This document shows, in pieces, positions 1 through 6,124 of a stretch of DNA of 13,448 bases; within the stretch, counting starts at the first letter, position 1; every line of letters starts with the position of its first letter. Where the stretch lies: positions 1 through 13,448 of the forward strand of contig JBBRLA010000170.1 in the NCBI GenBank assembly GCA_038231615.1. Direction: 5' to 3'. Made by a program: the position numbers and the translations under genes. The notes below the pieces were generated by a model. The model ran no database searches. It worked only from the letters and a program-made list of their open reading frames with translations, and was not told the DNA's origin. This DNA comes from JBBRLA01 sp038231615. GTDB lineage: Bacteria > Myxococcota_A > Polyangia > Palsa-1104 > JAEUJZ01.

Positions 1-2050
1 ACCAGGTCCGCGACTCGCCGGGACCGAGCTTGCCGAAGACGAACTCGCGCTCCTCGAAGAGCCAGTTCTCCGACTTGAGCTGCGCCCGCACCTGCCCGGC
101 CGTCCCCGGCCCCTTGTTGGTCACGGTGGCCTTGAAGGTGATTGTCTCGCCCCCCTTGGCGGCGTTGCCCGGCTTGTCCGTGCTGACCGTCGCAAAGAGC
201 ACCGGCGGCTGGGGTTGCGTCCCTATCTTTGACCAGTCCACGCCGAGCTTCTTCAGCGACTCGGTCACGTGGGCATCCTCCTCGGCCTGCTTTTTCTGAA
301 AAAACTCCTTCGACGAGGCCAGCACCTCGTGGCGCTTCCAGCCCTTGGCCGTGGCGACCAAGTCCCGGGCGAACTGGATGTCGTAGTCCTCGAGGAAGTT
401 ATCGGGATCGTCCGCGGTGTCGTCGTAGATCGGCTCTTCCTCATCGTCCGGGTCCGTGGCCTCGGTCTTGCTGTCGCCGCCGTCGAGCAGGCGCGACACC
501 TTGGGCCCCGCCGGGGCCTTTTTCCGCGGGTCGCTGTAGACGTAGCGCAGCGTCTCCACGGGGTGGTCGTTGCCACGGGCGTTCTGCGAGGTCAGGTGGG
601 CGTCCAGGTCCTGCTCTCGCAGCCCCTTGTAGGTGCGGAACAGGGCCATCCGGTCCTTCTCCGCCGTGACCTCTTCAAGCTGCACGTCCGGGGTGATGCC
701 CACCGACTGGATCGACACGTCCCCCGGGGTCAGGTACTGGGCGATGGTCAGCTTCAGGGCCGACCCGTCCTCGTTGTCGTAGAGCACCTGCACCGAGCCC
801 TTGCCGAAGGTGCGGCTGCCCACGATCACCGCCCGGTCCAGGTTCTTCAGCGCCCCGGCCACGATCTCCGAGGCTGACGCCGAGGCGCCGTTCACCAGGA
901 CCGCCATGGGGAAGTGCGGCTTCTGCCGCTGGGTGGCCCGCTTCTCCTCCCGCTGCTTGTTGGCGTAGCCGACGGTGGTGACAATGGTGCCCGACTCGAC
1001 GAACTCGTCGGCGATCTTGATCGCCTTGTCCAGAAGCCCCCCGGGATCGTTGCGCATGTCCAGCACCAGCCCGCGGATGTTCTTGCGGGTCAGGTCGTCC
1101 AGGGCGCGGCGGATGTCCTCGTCGCTTTTCTGGCTGAACTGGGTCAGCTTGATGTAGCCCACCGGCCCGGCCGCCGCCTTCAAGAGGTGCGAATCGACGC
1201 TCTTCACCTGGATCTCGGCGCGGGTCAGCACCAGGTGCCTGGGCGTCTTGTCATTCTTGTCCCCGGTCTTCTCGATCGAGCGCTCGGTCCACAGCTCGAC
1301 CTTGGTCCCCGGATCGCCGCGCAGGCGGTTCACCGCGTCCTGCAGGGCCATGTTGACCGTGGACTCCTTCTCGATGCGGACGATCTTGTCGTTCTTCTTC
1401 ACCCCGGCGTCCCCTGCGGGGGTGCCCTTCATCGGCCGGATCACCGTCAGGGCCCCCTTGCGGATGCCGATGACGATGCCCAGGCCCCCGAAGCTGCCCC
1501 GGGTGGACATCTTCATCTCGGTGTACATCTGCGGGTCCAGCAGCACCGAGTGGGGGTCCAGCGTCGAGAGCATGCCGTTGGTGGCGGCATATTCGATGTT
1601 GCGCACCGCCTCGGCGTCGGTGCCCGGGGGCAGGTTCTGCGACACGAACCGCAGGATCTCGCTCATCTTGGTCGAGAGCGTCCAGGGCGAGTCCACCCCG
1701 CCGATGTCGAACTCCCGCGAGGCGGTGTCGACGCGGACCACCACCTTGTTCTTCTCCGGATAGGGTTCGACCATCACCTCGGCGACCTGCTTCTGCACCG
1801 AATCCAGCGACGAGAGCAGCATCTGCTTCGGGTCGACGCGGGTGGGGTCGACGTAAGCGTCGTTGACCCGCATGAGGGTGCCGTTGAATACCCGCAGCGC
1901 GGACAGGTCATAGGAGTGGCGGTCCATGCTGGCCGCCCCGGTCTTGCCCAGGCCCACCATCACAGATGCGGGCCCGCGACGGGACACGGTCAGCGCCAGC
2001 GCGACGAGCACGGCCATGCCGACCAAAATCACTTTAAAATAGCGCTTCAT
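1..2050 (-). CDS. PDZ-containing S41 C-terminal processing protease, 3' end outside window
   Basis: At least 683 codons; the C-terminus runs off the left edge. It begins MKRYFKVILVGMAV, a signal anchor, so the protease should act in the periplasm or outer envelope. A PDZ domain starts near residue 185 (FGGLGIVIG). The S41 core lies at about 290-460. The motif NGASASASEIVAGAL carries the nucleophile at Ser392 (codon 877-875), and TFGKGSVQ supplies Lys417, 25 residues later, the spacing known from E. coli Prc and plant D1 protease. After the protease come a very acidic linker (about 520-555) and, from about 613, a CARDB-like beta domain (FKATVTNKGPGTAGQVRAQL), unusual for a plain CtpA. The start is ATG 2050 with GGAG at 2060-2057, six bases upstream; an ATG at 2054 is out of frame. 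Substrates are unknown; family members trim or degrade envelope proteins from the C-terminus. The family call is firm, the physiological role is not. Confidence 0.92.
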   Translation of the reverse strand, partial: MKRYFKVILVGMAVLVALALTVSRRGPASVMVGLGKTGAASMDRHSYDLSALRVFNGTLMRVNDAYVDPTRVDPKQMLLSSLDSVQKQVAEVMVEPYPEKNKVVVRVDTASREFDIGGVDSPWTLSTKMSEILRFVSQNLPPGTDAEAVRNIEYAATNGMLSTLDPHSVLLDPQMYTEMKMSTRGSFGGLGIVIGIRKGALTVIRPMKGTPAGDAGVKKNDKIVRIEKESTVNMALQDAVNRLRGDPGTKVELWTERSIEKTGDKNDKTPRHLVLTRAEIQVKSVDSHLLKAAAGPVGYIKLTQFSQKSDEDIRRALDDLTRKNIRGLVLDMRNDPGGLLDKAIKIADEFVESGTIVTTVGYANKQREEKRATQRQKPHFPMAVLVNGASASASEIVAGALKNLDRAVIVGSRTFGKGSVQVLYDNEDGSALKLTIAQYLTPGDVSIQSVGITPDVQLEEVTAEKDRMALFRTYKGLREQDLDAHLTSQNARGNDHPVETLRYVYSDPRKKAPAGPKVSRLLDGGDSKTEATDPDDEEEPIYDDTADDPDNFLEDYDIQFARDLVATAKGWKRHEVLASSKEFFQKKQAEEDAHVTESLKKLGVDWSKIGTQPQPPVLFATVSTDKPGNAAKGGETITFKATVTNKGPGTAGQVRAQLKSENWLFEEREFVFGKLGPGESRTW

Positions 2051-2159
2051 CCATGGCTCCGGTTCGAGGTCGGGTGGCGCACTGTCATGAATTGGGGAGA
2101 AGGGGGTGCCCTTCGACCCGCTGTCTAGAAGGTCCATGCTTTCGCCATCTTTGGCTTGT

Positions 2160-2165
2160 ATTATA
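2160..2165 (-). promoter_or_regulatory. Candidate -10 box for the S41 protease gene
   Basis: The minus strand reads TATAAT at 2165-2160, a perfect -10 match, about 110 bases upstream of the protease start. No convincing -35 hexamer is seen 16-18 bases further upstream, so this is a candidate only. Plus-strand TATTAT overlaps it at 2158-2163 and could equally serve the other direction. Confidence 0.3.
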
Positions 2166-2231
2166 GACCATCGTATACGGATGCGCCGGGGTTACGGAAC
2201 TTTTGGCCCAGGTCAGCGAAAGCGTTGTCCT

Positions 2232-2299
2232 ATTGACCGCGGCGCCTGCGGCGCTTAGCGAGTAGATTGACCGCGTCGCCTCCGGCGCTTCGCGATTAA
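2232..2299. repeat. Two tandem 34-bp units with GC hairpins
   Basis: Units at 2232-2265 and 2266-2299 both begin ATTGACCGCG and match at 29 of 34 positions. The first contains GGCGCCTGCGGCGC, which folds as a 5-bp GCGCC/GGCGC stem with a 3-base loop; the second keeps a shorter GCC/GGC stem. The pair sits 78 bases upstream of the crtC start and could be an operator, an mRNA leader structure or a short dispersed repeat. Confidence 0.75.
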
Positions 2300-2376
2300 T
2301 ATGAAGACGCCGAGAGGCTGGCTGACGTGAGAGCATTTCTCCAGACATCTGTGTAGCACGCCGAGGTTCATGCGCC

Positions 2377-3471
2377 ATGAGGTCGGATTCGTTTTTTCCT
2401 CCCGCAGACGGGCTGGGCGAAGCCGCCTGGCAGGCGGCCTCTCGGCCTGGCGGCTACGCCTGGTGGTACGTCGACGCCAGCGATGGTGAGTATGCGCTGA
2501 GCGCGATCTTCTTCGCGGGTTCGGTGTTCTCTCCCACCTACGCCAAAAGGGTACGCGGAGGGGGCGCGGACAGCGGGCTTGCCCACCCCGCGGTGAACCT
2601 GGCGATCTATAAACTCGGGAAACCCGGGAAACCCGGGAAACTCGGGAAACCCAGGCAGATCGCCTGGGTGATGAACGAGCACCCGGCCGCCTCCCTGTGC
2701 CGGGAGCCGGCGGGGTTGCGCATCGGCGCCAGCCGCCTCTCGCGACAGGCCGATGGGGAGGTCCAGATCGAACTGGACGAACAGACCACCCGCTTCTTCG
2801 CCGTACCCGGGGTGCGGGTGCGCGGCAGGATGATTCTCGAAGCGGGCGGCCCTGCCGAGGTCGGGCCGATCCGGCTCTCCCGGGAGGGGGCCGCCGAGCA
2901 GCACCACTGGCAGCCGCTCTCGATCGGCTGCCGCGCCCGCGTCGAGCTGACCTTGGGCCAGGTCCCCTTGCGCTTCGAGGGGCGGGCCTACCACGACGGC
3001 AACTACGGGACCGGTCGCCTGGAATCGACCTTCTCCCGCTGGGGCTGGGCCCACGGCGGCGCGGAAGGGGTGGAAAAGCCAGCCGTGGTCCTCTACCGGA
3101 CCTGCTTCTCTGACGGTGGCGGGCGGAGCGTGGCGTTGCGGCGCGAGGGGGGCCGAATGTCGCTGCAGGCCGCCGAAGAGACCGCCGGAGGCCCCGGGTT
3201 CACCGATGGGCCGGGCGATTTCCTGTGGATGCCGGTGCCGGCGAGCTTCCAGGCTCATGGACAGACCTGCGAGCGCCTGCCCGGGGCCTTGCTGGACACC
3301 CCGTTCTATGCGCGCTTCCCCGTCCGCTTTCCCGACGCCCCAAAAAAGGACGATTCCTTCGGTGGACCCAGTCAGGCGCTCACCGGCTTCGGCGAATACC
3401 TCGACCTGCGGCGGTTCCGTTCCCGGGGCATCCAGTTCCTCCTGCGCTACAAGACCCGGCGGGTGGAATGA
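2377..3471 (+). CDS. crtC: Carotenoid 1,2-hydratase (CrtC family)
   Basis: 364 aa. CrtC-type enzymes add water to the terminal 1,2 double bond of acyclic carotenoid ends, giving a tertiary 1-hydroxyl group. Family landmarks are present: GGYAWWYVDA (from residue 25), an AGSVFSPTYA stretch, NLAIYK, and YHDGNYGT from Tyr205 followed by a LESTFSRWGWAHG block. ATG 2377 is chosen because GAGG at 2363-2366 lies 10 bases upstream and the ATG at 2370 is out of frame. Odd features are a 9-bp tandem repeat that inserts LGKPGKPGKLGK at residues 80-91 and a 17-bp perfect hairpin over residues 16-21. The gene ends ATGA, overlapping a 22-codon ORF that leads into a glycosyltransferase. In myxobacteria a hydroxylated carotenoid is glucosylated at this position, which fits the neighbour. 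Other crt genes are not in the window. Confidence 0.85.
   Translation: MRSDSFFPPADGLGEAAWQAASRPGGYAWWYVDASDGEYALSAIFFAGSVFSPTYAKRVRGGGADSGLAHPAVNLAIYKLGKPGKPGKLGKPRQIAWVMNEHPAASLCREPAGLRIGASRLSRQADGEVQIELDEQTTRFFAVPGVRVRGRMILEAGGPAEVGPIRLSREGAAEQHHWQPLSIGCRARVELTLGQVPLRFEGRAYHDGNYGTGRLESTFSRWGWAHGGAEGVEKPAVVLYRTCFSDGGGRSVALRREGGRMSLQAAEETAGGPGFTDGPGDFLWMPVPASFQAHGQTCERLPGALLDTPFYARFPVRFPDAPKKDDSFGGPSQALTGFGEYLDLRRFRSRGIQFLLRYKTRRVE
2422..2438. repeat. Perfect 8-bp-arm hairpin inside the crtC 5' coding region
   Basis: GCCGCCTG (2422-2429), one central G, then CAGGCGGC (2431-2438). It lies 45 bases after the crtC start codon, where such a structure could affect early translation. It falls just before the conserved GGYAWWYVDA block, in a poorly conserved N-terminal segment. 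It could be an inserted short palindrome or chance in GC-rich DNA. Confidence 0.6.
2614..2649 (+). repeat. Four 9-bp tandem units in crtC encoding Gly-Lys-Pro/Leu repeats
   Basis: Four units of the form (C/T)-rich codon + GGG + AAA: CTCGGGAAA, CCCGGGAAA, CCCGGGAAA, CTCGGGAAA. They encode LGKPGKPGKLGK between NLAIYK and IAWVMNEH, where other CrtC proteins as I recall them have a short turn. The array is in frame and could vary in copy number by slippage. Confidence 0.9.
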
Positions 3472-3539
3472 TCGCCACGCCAACGGCCGCCGAACGGATC
3501 CGTCGCCTGCGCGACAAGACCCAGCGGGTGGAATGAGCG
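3441..3539 (+). repeat. 34-bp near-identical direct repeat at the crtC / glycosyltransferase joint
   Basis: Copies at 3441-3474 and 3506-3539, offset 65 bases, identical at 31 of 34 positions. Each contains CCTGCGC, ACAAGACCC and GCGGGTGGAATGA. In copy 1 the ATGA is the crtC stop plus the start of a 22-codon ORF; in copy 2 it is that ORF's stop plus the glycosyltransferase start. The weak GGGTGG Shine-Dalgarno and the ATGA overlap are thus duplicated as a unit. Confidence 0.9.
3468..3536 (+). CDS. 22-codon coupling ORF between crtC and glycosyltransferase
   Basis: The ORF begins MIATPTAAERIRRL and ends DKTQRVE, 22 aa, strongly basic. Its ATG overlaps the crtC stop (ATGA, 3468-3471) and its stop overlaps the glycosyltransferase ATG (ATGA, 3533-3536), so ribosomes could pass through all three by re-initiation. 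Its last six residues, KTQRVE, mirror the crtC C-terminus KTRRVE because the underlying DNA is a 34-bp duplication. No homologue is recognised. It may be only a translational bridge created by the duplication, or a real small protein; the sequence cannot decide. Confidence 0.45.
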   Translation: MIATPTAAERIRRLRDKTQRVE

Positions 3540-4723
3540 GATTGTCTGTTCTCCCTCTCATCGAGTACGGGGCGCTCGTGCTCTGCGGCACGGCCCTGGG
3601 CTTCACCGCGACCACCCTTGTGGCCGTTGCCCTCCTCTTGCGCCGCCGCGCCCCGGCGGCGCGCTTCGAGTGGCCGGCGATCGTACTGCTCCGCCCCTGC
3701 CAGGGGGATGATCCCTCGCTCTTTCACAACCTTCTGTCCTCGGCCACCGCCCATTATGACGGGCCGCGCCGGGTGCTCCTCCTTTTGCCCGAGATCGCCG
3801 ATAAAGCCCACGAGATTGCCCAGGCCGCCGCAGCAGCAGCCAGGGAACTGCCGGGCGCCCCGCCGGTCGAGGTACGCATCACCAGCATTGATGTGGAGAC
3901 GGTGCAGAACCGCAAGGTGGCGCAACTCTGCGCCGCGCTCGCCGGCCCCGACCCGGCCGAGATCATCATCCAGGCCGACAGCGACGTGATGCTCGATGAT
4001 AGCAGCTTGCCGGGCCTGGTCGCGGCCCTGCTCGCCGACCCGCGTTGCGGCGCCGCCTTCGCCGCGCCGGTGGAGGTCGCCCCGCTGACCCTGCCCGACC
4101 GGGCCTCGGCAGCGCTGGTCAACGCTTCCCACCAGAGCTTCCTTGCTCTGTATGCCCTCTCGGAGCTGCTCGGCGGCACTCCCAGCCTCGCCGGGGCCCT
4201 GTGCGCCTACCGCCGCGAGGCCCTCGACGCCATCGGCGGCTTCCCGGCCCTGCGCCGCTACCTGGGCGAAGACTACGAGATCGCCCGGCGACTGCGGGCG
4301 GCTGGCCGCACCATCGCCCTGTCTCCCAGCCCGGCCCGCTGCACCGATGGCGGCCGAAGCCTCCGGGAGGTCGTCGGCAGGGTGAGCCGGTGGATGATGG
4401 TGGTGCGGGCGCAGCGCCCGGGCCTGATCCTCAGCTACCCATTCCTCTTGGCGGTGACGCCGCCGCTTTTCATTATGTCTTTGTGCCTGCGCAGCGGCAA
4501 GCTGGGGCTCTTCGCCAGCGTGCTCCTCATCGCCCGGGCCGGACTGGCGCTGCTCCTGCGCAGCGTGCAAGGAATCGCGCCCGTGGGCCTTTTGCCGGCC
4601 CTCCGGGACGCGGTCCTTTCCGAGATCCTGCTCTGGCTGGCGCTGCCCCTTTCCCTCGGGCCCCGCCGGATCACCTGGCGAGGGCACCGCTACCGGATCG
4701 GTCGCGGCGGCCTGCTCTTCTAG
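3533..4723 (+). CDS. Membrane glycosyltransferase, GT2/GT21 (ceramide glucosyltransferase / HpnI-like)
   Basis: 396 aa. An N-terminal membrane segment (about 8-32) precedes a GT-A fold. Catalytic markers in order: NRKVAQL, the metal-binding Asp149-Ser-Asp151 (QADSDVML), the base Asp247 in LGEDYEIARRL, and RVSRW at 283-287, a perfect (Q/R)xxRW motif of processive-type and lipid glycosyltransferases. Three or more C-terminal hydrophobic segments follow (about 300-385). This layout matches ceramide glucosyltransferase-like and hopanoid-associated HpnI enzymes, which transfer sugar to a lipid at the cytoplasmic membrane face. ATG 3533 is used because sequence upstream in this frame is only an out-of-frame reading of crtC. 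Coupling to crtC suggests that the acceptor is the 1-hydroxyl of a carotenoid, an inference; a hopanoid or other lipid acceptor remains possible. It meets the transporter gene tail to tail with 12 bases between. Confidence 0.82.
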   Translation: MSGLSVLPLIEYGALVLCGTALGFTATTLVAVALLLRRRAPAARFEWPAIVLLRPCQGDDPSLFHNLLSSATAHYDGPRRVLLLLPEIADKAHEIAQAAAAAARELPGAPPVEVRITSIDVETVQNRKVAQLCAALAGPDPAEIIIQADSDVMLDDSSLPGLVAALLADPRCGAAFAAPVEVAPLTLPDRASAALVNASHQSFLALYALSELLGGTPSLAGALCAYRREALDAIGGFPALRRYLGEDYEIARRLRAAGRTIALSPSPARCTDGGRSLREVVGRVSRWMMVVRAQRPGLILSYPFLLAVTPPLFIMSLCLRSGKLGLFASVLLIARAGLALLLRSVQGIAPVGLLPALRDAVLSEILLWLALPLSLGPRRITWRGHRYRIGRGGLLF

Positions 4724-4735
4724 CGATGTACGTCG

Positions 4736-6028
4736 TCAATGCGACCGCCACGTGCGCCGCAGCAACACCGCGCATACGACGCCCACCGCCCCAAGGGCGG
4801 CAAAGAGCATCAGGCTGACCACGTAGCTGTGGGTCGTGTCGCGCAGCTTGCCGTTGGCCCAGGTCATCACCGCCAGGCCCAGGTTTTGCATCATCGTCAT
4901 CAGCCCATAGGCCGTCCCCACCCGGGATGCGGGCACCATCCGCGGCACCGCCGGCCAGATGGTGGCTGGGACCAGTACGAAGGCGATCGCCAGGAGCAAC
5001 ATGGGCAGGGCTGGCGGCAGCCTGGTGAAGGCCAGTAGCAAGAACGACGGGACCAAAAGCAGCGCCCCCAGCAGCATCGGGCCCGTGCGCCAGCCGGTGC
5101 GGTCCATCAGGTAGCCGGCGGCGGGGGCCAGAAACAGCGACGCCAGCATGATCAGCGACGAGGTGCCTGGCGCGGTGATGAACATCCCCAGCACGTTGTC
5201 GCCGATCGAGGCCCAGAACCCGCCCCCCGAAGACAGGGCAAGCGGCAGCCCCCACTTCTCATGGAACAGATCGGTCGACAGGGCGGTGAAGGGGAAGATC
5301 GACGAGTAGAACACCGTACACAGGACGCTCAGCAGCCAGAAGGCCGCCGGGAAGCGGTGAAGGCCGAAGTGGCGTCCCGTGTCGCGCCCGCCCGGGTCTT
5401 CCTCGGACGCCGTCCCGACCTCCGGCACTGTCGGGGCGGGCCCGGTGCCCGTCGCCACGGCGCGGACCTCCAGGGCGCTGTAGGCCAAATTGGCCAGAAG
5501 GCAGAAGGCGCACAACACAGTCGCCCCGTGCAGCGCCGCGCGAAAACCCAGGCCTGCGGCGATGCGGGCCTCGGTGTTGAAGCTGAGGATGGTGCCCAGG
5601 CGGGACAGGGCCAGCGCCAGGCCCAAAACGAAGGCCAGGCGGCGCCCGGCGAACCAGCGCGCCAGGATCGCGTTCTGCGCCACCACCAGCGACTCCGAAC
5701 CGCAGCCGAAGACGAAGCGCCCCAGGCACATCGACCCGAAGCCGCGCGAATATCCAACCAGGGCGGCCCCGGTGGTCACCAGCGCCGAGAACAAAAGGCT
5801 GGCTCGGCGGGCGCCGAAGCGGTCGATCAGTATTCCGCCCAGCGGCACCGACACCACCGCGGCCACGCTGTAAACCGAGTAAAGGATGCCGACGGCCTCG
5901 CGTCCCATCGACAGGGCCGGCAAAAGCGAGGTCTCGATGGCCCCGACGCTGTCATAGGCGAAGTAGCTGCCGAAGGTAAAAAGGCTGCACAGGAGCAACA
6001 CCGCGCGTCTTTGCCAGGTTGGGGACAT
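4736..6028 (-). CDS. Major facilitator superfamily transporter, MFSD1-like
   Basis: 430 aa, hydrophobic throughout, consistent with 12 membrane helices in two halves joined by a charged loop at about 190-225. The N-half has FGSYFAYDSVGAIE (19-32), GGILIDRFGARR (64-75, the MFS loop 2-3 motif) and GRFVFGCGSESLVVAQN (103-119); the C-half has GYLMDRTGWR (305-314) and GTAYGLMTMMQNLGLA (371-386). The pieces GSYF-YD, GRFVFG-G-ESL-VAQN and GTAYG-M---QNLGLA correspond closely to animal MFSD1, a lysosomal dipeptide transporter. ATG 6028 has only a weak purine-rich stretch (GAAAG) upstream. The gene is divergent from a proline iminopeptidase with 96 bases between starts, which supports a peptide-related substrate. 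MFS membership is certain; the dipeptide role is inferred from resemblance and context. Confidence 0.85.
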   Translation of the reverse strand: MSPTWQRRAVLLLCSLFTFGSYFAYDSVGAIETSLLPALSMGREAVGILYSVYSVAAVVSVPLGGILIDRFGARRASLLFSALVTTGAALVGYSRGFGSMCLGRFVFGCGSESLVVAQNAILARWFAGRRLAFVLGLALALSRLGTILSFNTEARIAAGLGFRAALHGATVLCAFCLLANLAYSALEVRAVATGTGPAPTVPEVGTASEEDPGGRDTGRHFGLHRFPAAFWLLSVLCTVFYSSIFPFTALSTDLFHEKWGLPLALSSGGGFWASIGDNVLGMFITAPGTSSLIMLASLFLAPAAGYLMDRTGWRTGPMLLGALLLVPSFLLLAFTRLPPALPMLLLAIAFVLVPATIWPAVPRMVPASRVGTAYGLMTMMQNLGLAVMTWANGKLRDTTHSYVVSLMLFAALGAVGVVCAVLLRRTWRSH

Positions 6029-6124
6029 CGGGGCTTTCTGTGTTTTCTAGGATGGCAATCGGCGCTCTCGACGCACAAGTAGGTAGCCGTAGCAAATTCC
6101 AATAGACTCTGTCAAGCTGGCTTT
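6029..6124. promoter_or_regulatory. Divergent promoter region between transporter and peptidase
   Basis: 96 bases between two divergent starts. On the minus strand a consensus TTGACA lies at 6115-6110, oriented toward the transporter, but the -10 zone 16-18 bases on (CTACGG/TACGGC) is poor. On the plus strand TAGACT at 6103-6108 could be a -10 for the peptidase; it would leave a very short leader, and no Shine-Dalgarno sequence is seen before ATG 6125. Confidence 0.35.

Larger units (their letters stand above)
2051..2376. other. Divergent intergenic region between protease and crtC
   Basis: This 326-bp spacer between two divergent genes holds a possible minus-strand promoter near 2160-2165, an 8-bp palindrome CGTATACG just beside it, and two tandem 34-bp GC-hairpin units at 2232-2299. 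A minus-strand reading frame of about 97 codons crosses it, but its composition does not look coding and it resembles nothing I recognise. Both flanking genes must be driven from here. Confidence 0.6.

Noticed and set aside
67..98. Stretch CGACTTGAGCTGCG shared with 13057-13070 near the other end of the window
   Set aside because: Both code on the minus strand for an R.QLKSE peptide inside unrelated proteins; about 16 identical bases in coding DNA is probably chance, and flanks differ.
914..2128. Plus-strand open frame of about 400 codons opposite the S41 protease
   Set aside because: It lies antisense to a gene with all catalytic motifs; its His/Leu/Val/Gly-rich composition is the usual by-product of high-GC third positions.
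2085..2378. Minus-strand frame of about 97 codons between the protease and crtC
   Set aside because: It crosses the tandem 34-bp units and promoter zone, has no ribosome site worth noting and resembles no family.
3380..4687. Minus-strand open frame of about 435 codons opposite the glycosyltransferase
   Set aside because: Antisense to a gene with DSD, GEDYE and RxxRW motifs; low-complexity Arg/Gln/Gly composition and no recognisable domain.
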